In this document: positions 1 to 9,229 of the stretch, piece after piece
Layout of the letters: each line of letters starts with the position of its first letter
Position numbering within the stretch: the stretch's first letter is position 1
Assembly: GCA_920105805.1 (NCBI GenBank)
Contig: CAKKTI010000369.1
Coordinates: 1 to 22,031 of the forward strand
Reading direction: 5' to 3'
Source: Condylostoma magnum
Lineage: Eukaryota; Ciliophora; Heterotrichea; Heterotrichida; Condylostomatidae
DNA length: 22,031 bases
Notes under the pieces: model-generated
What the model saw: only the letters and a program-made list of their open reading frames with translations
The model's database searches: none
Told to the model about the DNA's origin: nothing
Program-made: the position numbers and the translations under genes

Positions 1-1209
1 AATGATCATCCAATAATTACTTTTAAACTTAAGAAAGATAATAGAATAACAAATGAATACGGAATATCTACTTAATCATATGAAAAAAGTATAGAAATTC
101 CTTCTTATTCATCTGATTTGACAGAGAATATAGAAATTGCAGGAAACATACTATAATATATTATTTACTTTTTCATTTTACTATAGCAGATTCTAAGTAA
201 TGTAATAGAAAGTGCAAACTTAGGTGTAATTTTCAGATCACTTGAAATAAAATAAACTATTAATCTATTTTAGTATTTGCAATTTCCAAAGTCAGAAGAG
301 CTAAAAACATTCTTTGATATTTTAGGATTCTCTAACTTCAAATCATTCCCTAATATATTCACTTGAATTGCCCCATCAAATGATGATGAGCTGATTGTAA
401 AAGGTACTCAACTTAGAGGAGATTTTATGATTAATTCCGGACCTGTTATTACAATGATTCTATTAATATGCAGTTTGATAATTTTAGCTCAGATTGTATT
501 TTGGATTTGAAAATCTTAAAAGGTTTAAAAGCTGAAAGACTTAATGCTATACAAAATCTTATTTTAAATGTTTGTGGAAATTTCTCAATAGCTATTTTTA
601 AGTATAATGTTGCAGTTATACAGCCTTTTTACTTAAGGTACTATATTTTGGGTGTCATTAATATTGTGAGTATTCGGATGTTTATTTATGATAGTTTTTA
701 ACTACATTTTAGGAGTTTAGCTCTAGAATATTAAAAAGAACCCAGAATATGTCAATTTATAGTTAAAAGTGTTTGTTGATTCAATCAAGATTAGTTATAC
801 TATGATAAGAAACTATGTTATTATACAAAATATTTTTAGAATGCTGCTGTCTATTACTATAGTATTTTTATAAGATTATCCTTATTTTCAGTTATATACC
901 ATTTCAATGATCTGTGTAATTGTAAGTTCTAAGCAGTAATTATTATATATGGCGATATTAAAGCCTTTTACTTAAAAATCAAACTTTATTTTTTCATCTG
1001 CTTGATTATTCATTTGTGTAAATTTGCCAATATAAGTTTACTTATCATATTCTGATTTAAGCTCATAGTAAGTAATTTAAGCCAATTATGTGATTATTAT
1101 TTTTACTACCATTTCCATTTCTCTACTTTTACTACAAACTTTGAAATAGATACTTTAAGTATTATACAAAAAGGGTAGAAGAAAGATAGAATAAGAACCA
1201 AGAAACTAA
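1..1209 (+). CDS. Cysteine-rich multi-pass membrane protein, C-terminal part (5' end outside window)
   Basis: Read in frame 1 with TAA/TAG as Gln and TGA as Trp, this is the C-terminal portion of a paralogue of the gene at 2729-7525, entering at the position of its residue 1192. It begins in the extracellular domain just after the second DUF4215 repeat and continues through about six hydrophobic segments, the first around GPVITMILLICSLIILAQI and the last around VIIIFTTISISLLLLQTL, then a short basic tail (KKGRRKIEQEPRN). The stop is uncertain: TAA at 1207-1209 is the first candidate after the tail, with TAG at 1213 and TGA at 1294 as alternatives. A 15-nt intron is likely at 922-936. Function is not known; the architecture suggests a cell-surface protein. 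Confidence 0.75.
922..936 (+). other. Probable 15-nt intron
   Basis: The sequence GTAAGTTCTAAGCAG has a canonical GTAAG 5' end and AG 3' end and is exactly 15 nt, the dominant intron length reported for heterotrich ciliates. It lies at the same place as a near-identical 15-mer in the paralogue (7223-7237). Removal keeps the frame and leaves the transmembrane segment intact, so frame alone cannot prove splicing. Confidence 0.6.
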
Positions 1210-1342
1210 TATTAGTTTATAATATTCAATCTGTTTAAGATCGATTACTGTTCTAAAATAAGGATAATACCCCCTACATATAACTAATTTAATTGAAATA
1301 ACAAACTTTTATTTAATAAATTGATACAGAGTTAATATTGCA

Positions 1343-1440
1343 TCAATTTCTAAATTTTTCTTTTAAAACTTCAATTACTTCTTTTAAATCAGTCTCATAA
1401 CTCAATCTCTTTTATACAATTTTTTAAAAATTATTTAGTT
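1343..1440 (-). pseudogene. Possible minus-strand C-terminal relic upstream of the kinase stub
   Basis: On the minus strand a short stretch reads SYETDLKEVIEVLKEKFRN and then TGA. The matching stretch upstream of the full kinase reads SYETDFMSGLEKVIGMLKEKSRN. The two differ by a 12-nt in-frame gap, but a 26-nt gap just upstream breaks frame correspondence. No start or upstream domain could be found. It may be chance in a duplicated 5' flank. Confidence 0.2.
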
Positions 1441-1452
1441 TCTATAAAGTAT

Positions 1453-1617
1453 ATGGCAGAATATCCAAGTTTAGTTTAAATTGAAGACTTTGTTCTCACA
1501 AAAATCCTAAGCCACGGCCCTATTGAAAAGGTATGCCTAGGCTATCATAAAATAATCCAATGCACTTTCGCAATTAAAGTGTATTACAAAACCGCTCTGA
1601 GAGTTCAGAATCAAATT
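1453..1617 (+). pseudogene. Truncated AGC kinase N-terminus (stub of the 8110 gene)
   Basis: The ATG at 1453 opens about 55 codons almost identical to the start of the kinase at 8110, including the VAIK-like lysine segment (FAIKVYYKTALR). Homology ends at about base 1616, before helix C, so no catalytic loop, DFG motif or C-lobe is present. The glycine loop also differs: LSHGPIEKVCLG here against LSHSPIGKVYLG in the complete gene. Forty bases further on, an unrelated coiled-coil reading frame begins, so the duplication breakpoint lies here. It cannot encode an active kinase. Whether it supplies a promoter to the downstream frame is unknown. Confidence 0.8.
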
Positions 1618-1657
1618 ACCTCCTTTGTAAGATTATGGTTTTAAACATAATACAAAA

Positions 1658-2421
1658 ATGGAATATAAAGCAAGTGTTATAAGTGGATTCCTAGGTGTTA
1701 TTGATACTACAGGGATTACTTCAATCCTTAAAAGAACTCTATCAATCTTTACAAAAAAAGGTAATATGAGCATTGCTGAAGAGGCTGTAAAATAAGAAGC
1801 TATTAAGCTAAGAACTGAAGTTAAATCCTTGAGAAATTAGTACAAACATAAGATAATTACTTTAAACTAGAATTAAACTATAATTAGCTAAAAAGTATCA
1901 ATAATCACTATAAGACAGAATAACAAAGCTACCAAAGTAGAATTTTCAATCTATAGTAACTTATAAGAGAGAAAGATACAGAAACTGAGTCAAATGATTC
2001 TATGTACTAAAAGAAAGAAAACAGTATTGACACCAGTGACTTATTTTCAGATGTACTAACTAAAACATTGCATCTTTAAATCTTTCTTAATACCAATTTG
2101 ATAGATAGTAAGAGCTATAAATTGCTGATTAAAACCATGAAATAGCACTAACTTGATAAACTATCAGGTATGCTAAATGCTAAGCAATAAACTATTTAGT
2201 AACTGGTAAAGCATGTGGATAGGGAAGTTGCTGAAAAAAGGAAGCTATTATAGTAAAACAAAGCTTTGTTGCATAAAGGAAACAGTGATAAGATCAGAAA
2301 AATTGAAACTGCTATGGATAGACCCACTACTGCTACTTCTTAAACTAAATTTGGAGTAGGAAAGTAAAGCAGACCGTAAACTGGAATGTAATAAAGGATA
2401 AATTTAAGCATTCATGAATAG
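1658..2421 (+). pseudogene. Coiled-coil protein gene with one frame change
   Basis: From the ATG at 1658 a coding-like frame runs about 55 codons (ending near IAEEAVKQEAIKLRTEV). From about 1834 the coding signal continues in another frame to a TAG at 2419-2421. The second part is rich in Lys, Gln, Glu and Leu and looks like a coiled coil (LDKLSGMLNAKQQTIQQLVK, then VDREVAEKRKLLQQNKALLH), ending in a Ser/Thr/Arg-rich tail. Two explanations fit: a decayed gene or assembly indel, or removal of a 14-nt GT...AG segment at 1820-1833, which restores one frame. Fourteen nt would be unusually short, and the segment lacks the GTAAG start of the better intron candidates. No family was recognised. It lies immediately downstream of the duplication breakpoint. 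Confidence 0.5.
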
Positions 2422-2728
2422 AAAAAATAAAGTATAAAATGTTAGAATTATTTGAGATGTGTATGTTGTTAAAAATAGTATTGAATTGGTAGTTTAAGCA
2501 CTTTGCTAATTACTCCATAATAATTTAGCTAGTTGATAACTAGTTTAAAATAAACTTGCATAATAATTGTTTTATAGGAATTGAAAAATATGAAAAAATA
2601 ATTATACAATTCGTAAAATTAATCATTCATAAAAGATAAGTAAGTACCTTTAATATAAAAGGCTAAATGAAATAAATTATCTTAACTGTCCTAATGATAA
2701 ATCTAACTAAATGATATAAATATATAAA
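2422..2728. other. AT-rich intergenic region
   Basis: About 300 bp with no recognisable domain on either strand. It presumably holds the 3' end of the coiled-coil transcript and the promoter of the large membrane protein gene. No convincing motif was seen beyond general A/T richness. Confidence 0.6.
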
Positions 2729-5700
2729 ATGATACTTATTCTTGCAACACTTTAGGTCTATGCAATTCTATATCAGGTAAAAAAGCCGAGTGAGGTCTAT
2801 ACGTTCAATTCAAACAACAAATCTTAGAGTCAATACTAGGCAATAGAGCTCAGCTAAACCTTTATGACAACATTAGATAACAGAGGTTTATACGTAGCTG
2901 ATGAAGGTTAGTTTGACTATGGAGTAGCTCTTTGGTTTTTCCCATCATACACAGAAGAATTCTAACAAGTCTTCGCCATAACAGATAATCAATAAGATAT
3001 AAGCTCTGATTATCTGGTGATTTACTCCAATTCTAGCCAAGATAAAATCCAATTGTAGTACCAAAACACCCCTAATTCAACCACTATTAACCTAACTCTA
3101 GAGTAAAACTCACAGGGTATAAAAAGATAATGAGTAAATGTAATGGCCTGTGTAAGCTATACTAACTCTTAGCTGTACTTATTTTCCGGAATTGACAGCC
3201 AAACTGTATGAATGGCCTAATCCAATATAGTTGAAGATTAAAATCTACTGAAAATTGGAAACTATGCACTTATTGGAGGAGGATAAACAAGTTCTTATGA
3301 TGGGAGAATTTAAAGCTTACAATTTCTAAAGTAAGATTGTGTAACTGACTAATAAAGTTATTCTGAGTATCTATCATCCTGCTAAGTATAAGACACTGTT
3401 TAAAGCAACTTATTCTATCATCAATCTACTTACAACTACGCATAATAAAACAGTATAATCAAAAGCTTTTAAAGCTATAATGTAAACAAGTACTTAAGCT
3501 AGCACAGCAATTAACTTTTTATAGAGCTTTCATTTGAAGGAACATTTAATTAGTAATGGGAAGTAAAGTTAATTGAAAACTAAACTAGCAATGAACTAGT
3601 AAGAGTCCTATTTTAGGCAACATAGCAGGTTCAAGTCACATTAGAAGACAGTGAAACTCTTACTTATGATTTTTAAGGAGATATATTTGAGAAAATACAG
3701 ATATCCTTTGATTTCTTAGAAAAAAGTCTAATGTTAAAATTTAATCAGTAGGTTGGTACTTTCATAGGAAGACAGAGTCCAACTTAATACTTCATCTCTT
3801 CATTCAATATACTCGATAAAGATTACGATTTGCATGTTTTGAACAATAACTTGCCATTTGTATTTGACTAAATAATAATGTCGTATTCCCTTTACTTATG
3901 AAAAGATACTATATTTCCGTATGAGGGCATGCTAAAAGCTTAATTATAATAATATGATACCAATACCTGAAGTCCTAAGGCTGATTATTGTAGTAAATGC
4001 CATCCCTATTGCAATTATTGTGGAGATATCGAGTCAATGTCTGGCTATTGTGAAGTCTTAATCGAAAATAATCGCTTTGAGATATCCAAGTGTGGTTTTA
4101 GTATAAGTAGTCATATATCTTGTGAAGGCATTAAACCTGTATATGGAAGCTAGTTTACTTTTGACTGTAATACATAAGTTATAAGTGATTCTAAGTTAAG
4201 TTTGATCAAGGGAGACAGTAATTCGATAGACCAGTTTGATCCTGATTGTGATTAATAGAAAGGGTTTAACTTTAATGGAAATCAGCGCTTATAACTTGTT
4301 AATAAGAATAATTAAACATTTGATGAGGATTTGAATTCTTTTGCATTTTAAGTGTGGGTTAGGCCAACTGGAGAGGGATCTCTTGTTAAAATTTAAGACG
4401 CATAAGACCCTTTTGATACTATATTAGACTTAGCCTTTGTTTAGTCTCAAGAAGATTTAGTATTATAGTGTAATTGATTTCAAGATTCACAGTAATTTCA
4501 AATCACGTTTTAACTAGAAAAGGAACCATTGAATTTCCTAAATGTTGAAAGATATTTTTATCAGTTTGTATTGTTTTAGAGATACTATAACACAATTGAG
4601 TAAACATATCAAAATTAGTTATAGCTGAATGACTAATATTAGAGTTAAAACTTAAATGCAATAGATCTCTAAGGTAAAAGCTGAAACGTTACTATAGGGG
4701 AGATGGAAGGATGGTTATTTGAAATTCGCATCTTTTCATTTTTTCGTATTTTAGAATAAATTTAAGAATAATTTGAGACAAACTGTTAAAGTGGTAAGTG
4801 TAAATTCTGCTAAACTACATGCTTTGACGTATGCGAAGCAGAAGAAATCTTTGATAATAATTACTTATGCTATACTTGTATAGGATACTGTGAACACTGC
4901 CCGTAAGATCCATATTGATGCGAATAATGTTTACCGACGTTTGATCTTATTAGTGCAAAGTGCTATTGCAGGTTCCAGCATTATATATAAGATTAGATGT
5001 GCATTAGATGTCCACAAGGGTGTCTGGAATGTGAATTGATAGATAATCAAGTTCAATGCTAATCATGCGAGGATAATTATATGTCTTATTTTAACCTTTG
5101 CTATAAGTGTGAAGATTTTATAGGATTTGGAGGATAAGTTAGTCCTTTTGATCCTTAATAACCGTTATCTACACTTATTGACAATTGCTTTGAAGTGTGT
5201 GGAGATGGTTATAATCTGGGCCAGTAAGAATGTGATGATGGTAACTCTATTAGTAACGATGGATGCAATAGTAATTGTAGGATGGAGTAAGATGCATAGT
5301 GTGTTACTAGTGATTATAGGGATAAATGCTACTTAGTAATGTCTTCTCCTATCATAAGATATAATGGTAACTATAACTAAATAATGTCTTTTAGCCTCTA
5401 ATTTGATAAATCTCTTGAAATTGAATATGACTTAACTCAGAATTTATTAATATAGTCTATATATGAGAGCCACGAAATAATAGAAGCCTCAAATGAGCTA
5501 AATATTATCTCTATAAAAGCAAAAATGGACTAGTTATACTATTACAATTTTAATGTTAGTATATAAGTACTTGCACCAGATTTGATTGAAAATCTATGAA
5601 ATACTGAAATCCTCTAAAATTTACCTGAAGTTATAGTTGATCCAAAGTGTAAAGTATTTCAAACTGCTTGCATAGAATGCAATTAGCCCTTTATGCTTAA

Positions 5701-7525
5701 GGATGATCTATGTTAATGCCAGCCAGGCTATTATTTTGACCATAAAGAATTAGCATGTAAACCTTGCTCTGAAAACTGCGAGATCTGTGAGGCTATAGGT
5801 GAAAATGAAACTATTTGCTTGAAATGCTTTATACCTTATTTTCTAATCGAAAATTAATGTAAATAGTGTGAATACTTTGAAGGATATAGCTCTGATTTTA
5901 AGATAACCTAAGATTTAATTACTCAAGCTCATTTAGAACTCATAAATCAGAACTGTTATGAGTATTGCGGGGATAGTATTAATTTAGGATCATAGTAATG
6001 TGATGATGGGAATATGATAAACGGAGATGGGTGTGATGAAAACTGTTAAATTGAAGAGGGGTGAAAATGTGATTCTACAAAGTGTATTAATGAATAAAAG
6101 CCAAGTTTAAACATAGAATTAAAAAGGAATGAAGAGAATTAGTATAAGTTTGAGCTAGTATTCGATTAGAGTGTCTTACTTGAGCATATTTTACGAGATT
6201 TGGAGATTTCATTTAACTTTTTTGCTGATGCCAAGTTTAAGACTGATGTTCAATAACATAGCTTGAGTGCTATACTTTGAGTAGAAATAGAAAATAGCAC
6301 AAATGATCATCCAATAATTACTTTTAAACTTAAGAAAGATAATAGAATAACAAATGAATACGGAATATCTACTTAATCATATGAAAAAAGTATAGAAATT
6401 TCTTCTTATTCATCTGATTTGAATAATAATATAGAAACTGCAGGAAACATACTACAATATATTATTTACTTTTTCATATTACTGTAGCAGATTCTAAGTA
6501 ATGTAATAGAAAGTGCAAATTTAGGTGTAATTTTCAGATCATTTGAAATGAAATAAACTATAAATCTATTTTAGTATTTGTAATTTCAAAAGTCAGAAGA
6601 GCTAAAAACGTTCTTTGATATTTTAGGATTCTCTAACTTCAAATCATTCCCTAATATATTCACTTGAATTGCTCCATCAAATGATGATGAGCTAATTGTA
6701 AAAGGTACTCAACTTAGAGGAGATTTTATAACTAATTCCGGACCTGTTATTACAATGATTCTATTAATATGCAGTTTGATAATTTTAGCTCAGATTGCAT
6801 CTCGATTTTTAAAACACTAGAAAATTTAGCAATTTAAAGATTAAATAATGTATAAAACACTGTTCTAAATGTTTATCGAGGTATCTTAGTAGTTGTTTTT
6901 AAGTATAATGCTCTAAATATACAGCTTTTTCACTAAAAGTACTATATTTTGGGTGTCATTAATATTGTGAGTATTCGGATGTATATTTATGATATTTTTT
7001 AACTACATTTTAGGAGTTTAGCTCTAGAATATTAGAAATAATCCAGAATATGCCGATTTATAGCTAAAAGCTTTTGTTGATTCAATTAAGATTGATTTTG
7101 TTGTAGTAAGAAACTATGTTATTATACAAAATGTTTTCAGAATGCTTTTATCTATTGCTATAGTATTTTTATAAGATCAACCTTATTTTCAGTTATATAC
7201 AATTTGGGTTATTTGTACATCAGTAAGTTTTAAACAGTAATTCTTGTATATGACAATATTCAAGCCTTTTACCTAAAATTCAAATTTTACTTTTTCCTTT
7301 GCTTGATTATTCATTTGTTTGAATTAACCAGTACAGGTTTATTTATCATACGCTGATCTAAGCTCTCAGTAAGTAATTTAAGCGAACTATATAATAATCA
7401 TTTTCATAACCATTTCTATTTCTCTGGTTATACTACAAACTTTTATTTAGATTGGATTTTTATTATACACGAAAATAAAAGAACGAAGGAATAAAAAGAA
7501 GGAAGAAGAAACACCTGCTAGTTGA
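2729..7525 (+). CDS. Large cysteine-rich multi-pass membrane protein with DUF4215 repeats
   Basis: One uninterrupted frame of 1598 residues (TAA/TAG = Gln, TGA = Trp). It starts with a signal peptide (MILILATLQVYA). Residues about 40-190 and 505-690 resemble LamG/concanavalin-like beta-sandwich domains. Furin-like CxxC-rich segments occupy about 415-480 and 690-1070. Two DUF4215 (Myxococcus cysteine-rich) repeats start at residues 824 (CGDGYNLGQQECDDGN) and 1080 (CGDSINLGSQQCDDGN); the second continues EEGWKCD with Trp1112 encoded by TGA. About six membrane segments lie between residues 1340 and 1590, followed by a charged tail (KKKEEETPAS). The candidate stop is TGA at 7523, directly followed by TAA, so either may be used. 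Related ciliate proteins are surface proteins of unknown role. A 15-nt intron at 7223-7237 would remove five residues. The 3' third is duplicated at 1-1209. Confidence 0.85.
7223..7237 (+). other. Probable 15-nt intron
   Basis: The sequence is GTAAGTTTTAAACAG, 15 nt, with a GTAAGT 5' splice site and CAG 3' end. It corresponds in position to GTAAGTTCTAAGCAG at 922-936 in the paralogue. Excision is frame-neutral and would join CTS to QFLYM inside a hydrophobic segment. Confidence 0.6.
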
Positions 7526-8109
7526 TAAAATTTTACTTAATATTAATTATAAGTTAAAATGTCAAACAAGCATTGTTAGTTTAAAACTAATAAGGAAACT
7601 TAACAAATTTGTCTAAGTTAAATATTGTATATCAAAGTATACTAATTCTTTATCACTATAAATTTCATTATACCTTATAAAATACCTAAAATTCTTATTT
7701 TCCCTTTTAGATACAATAATATTTATAATTAATTAATATTTTAGGCAAAATAATCGATTTAACACTTCAATACAATTTATAAGAAAAATCTTACATTGTC
7801 TAATCGAACATCAATGATACCTTATTTTTATTACTAAGCAAGCTATTCATTGATACAATCTACTTATCTGCAATTAATATCACAACCAAAGTAATTTGAA
7901 AGTAATAATTAATACTCAACATAAAAAAATAATTACCATATACAAACATCAATTTCTAGATTTTTCTTTTAACATTCCAATTACTTTTTCCAAACCACTC
8001 ATAAAATCAGTCTCATAACTAAATCTCCTTACCAAGTTCTAAAACTCAATCCCTTTATACAATTTCAATATTTTAGAAATTATGTGGCTATTTAGTTTCT
8101 ATAAAGTAT
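7526..8109. other. AT-rich intergenic region between membrane protein and kinase genes
   Basis: No gene was recognised on either strand, apart from a weak minus-strand relic at 7949-8060. The part from about 7950 onward is duplicated at 1340-1452. The roughly 350 bp before it have no counterpart in the left copy, meaning an insertion here or a deletion there. Confidence 0.6.
7949..8060 (-). pseudogene. Possible minus-strand C-terminal relic upstream of the kinase
   Basis: The minus strand reads FQNLVRRFSYETDF and then SGLEKVIGMLKEKSRN, followed by TGA at 7949-7951. It looks like the end of a helical protein and is partly preserved in the left copy at 1343-1440. No start codon or domain is visible upstream, where the frame runs into the antisense of the kinase. 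Confidence 0.2.
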
Positions 8110-9096
8110 ATGGCAGAATATCCAAGCTTAGTTTAAATCGAAGACTTTATTCTCACAAAAATCCTAAGCCACAGCCCTATTGGAAAGGTATACCTAGGTT
8201 ATCATAAAATAACCCAATGCACTTTTGCAATTAAAGTGTATTACAAAACCGCCCTGAGAGCTCAGAATCAAATAGAATTAGCGCAACGTGAGAAAAACAT
8301 ACTAATTTCTACCTCCCACACAAACATAATGAAAATATACGCATGTTTATAGTCTCAGCATTATATCTATTTAGTATTGGACTATTGCCCATATGGAGAC
8401 TTGTTTGGCTTAATTTAAAAACAAAGGTATCTAACTGAAGTACAGCTTAAGTTTGTAATAGCCTCCTTAGTACTAGCAATTTAGCAACTCCATGAGAAAA
8501 ATATAGTACATTGTGACCTAAAACCTGAAAATGTAACAATAGACACTAACAGGTACCTCCGCCTCACAGATTTTGGATTGAGTAAAATTGACATAAGTGA
8601 CAATTTTAGTATTTCTCAAATTCAGGGCACATTGGAGTACGCTTGTCCTGAAATGTTGCAAAGAAGAGGATATGGAAAAGCAGCTGATTGGTGGGGAATT
8701 GGTATTTTAATGTATGAGGCAATTTTTAAAGTAACGCCTTTTTATGACTAAGATCGTAGGTAAATTTTTGCAAATGTGATATAAAAATAAGTGAAATTTC
8801 CCAGAAGAATTCCTTATGCGGCTACTGATCTAATCCAGAAGCTACTAGACAAAGATCCTCAGTAAAGATTAGGGTCAAATGGAGCCTTTGAGGTAAAATC
8901 TCATCAATGATTTTGGGGATTCGACTGGGAAAAATTAGAAAGAAGGGAAATTGAATCTCCTCTAGAAGTGGAAGAATAATAGATAGGGTAAAATATTGAA
9001 GAGAGTTTAAAAGGTGAGGTTTAAGATTATAGTGATGAAGATTTTAGAGAGTTTGGGTACTACTCAGTTTTGTATGATGTAAATTCGAGTAAATAG
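8110..9096 (+). CDS. AGC-family Ser/Thr protein kinase with degenerate glycine loop
   Basis: A cytosolic kinase of about 328 residues. Visible features: Lys42 in FAIKV, Glu61 of helix C, the catalytic loop VHCDLKPEN at 133-141 (Asp136), LTDFGLSK at 152-159, GTLEYACPEM at 173-182, DWWGIG at 193-198, and DPQQRLGSNG at 249-258. The AGC C-tail passes FWGFDWEKL (Trp267 is TGA) and ends with DFREFGYY, an FxxFxY hydrophobic motif whose usual Ser/Thr or acidic residue is Gly. Two oddities: the P-loop is LSHSPIGKV instead of GxGxxGxV, and HRD is HCD, so activation-loop phosphorylation may not be needed. The stop is ambiguous: TAG at 9094 is the first stop codon after the hydrophobic motif, with TAA at 9118 and 9130 and TAG at 9190 as alternatives. 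The gene converges on the MFS gene. Confidence 0.88.
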
Positions 9097-9229
9097 TTGA
9101 TAATTAACTTTAGATTTTAAGCTGCGTGTTAAGTGTACAAGCTACTAAATATGTTTAAATATGAATACTGTCATTAAATGAGTACATACTAGTTATATCC
9201 AATAAATAACCATTTAGAATCTAATTAAA

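Larger units (their letters stand above)
1..1616 (+). repeat. Left copy of a segmental duplication (membrane protein 3' end plus kinase 5' end)
   Basis: This stretch matches 6302-8275: base 1 aligns with base 6302 and the kinase start at 1453 aligns with 8110. Similarity is patchy. Bases 1-475 differ from the right copy at only a few scattered positions, 485-610 are strongly diverged, and similarity rises again to about 1200. The intergenic part is about 350 bp shorter here. The match stops abruptly in the kinase gene at about 1616. The left boundary is outside the window, so the full length is unknown. Confidence 0.9.
6302..8275 (+). repeat. Right copy of the segmental duplication
   Basis: This copy matches 1-1616. 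Here both flanking genes are complete: it spans residue 1192 to the end of the membrane protein gene, the intergenic region and the first 55 codons of the kinase. Beyond about 8275 the kinase continues with no counterpart on the left. Confidence 0.9.

Noticed and set aside
661-712. Apparent about 50-nt intron with GTGAGT and TTTTAG in the membrane protein paralogues
   Set aside because: Reading straight through gives a conserved transmembrane segment in both copies, so no splice is needed.
5127-5336. Open frame of 69 codons inside the large membrane protein gene
   Set aside because: It is out of frame with the DUF4215 repeat encoded there; only the other frame gives the cysteine motif.
8462-8483. 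15-nt GTACTAGCAATTTAG in the kinase as an intron
   Set aside because: The sequence encodes the helix before the catalytic loop (IASLVLAIQQLHEK), which the kinase fold requires.
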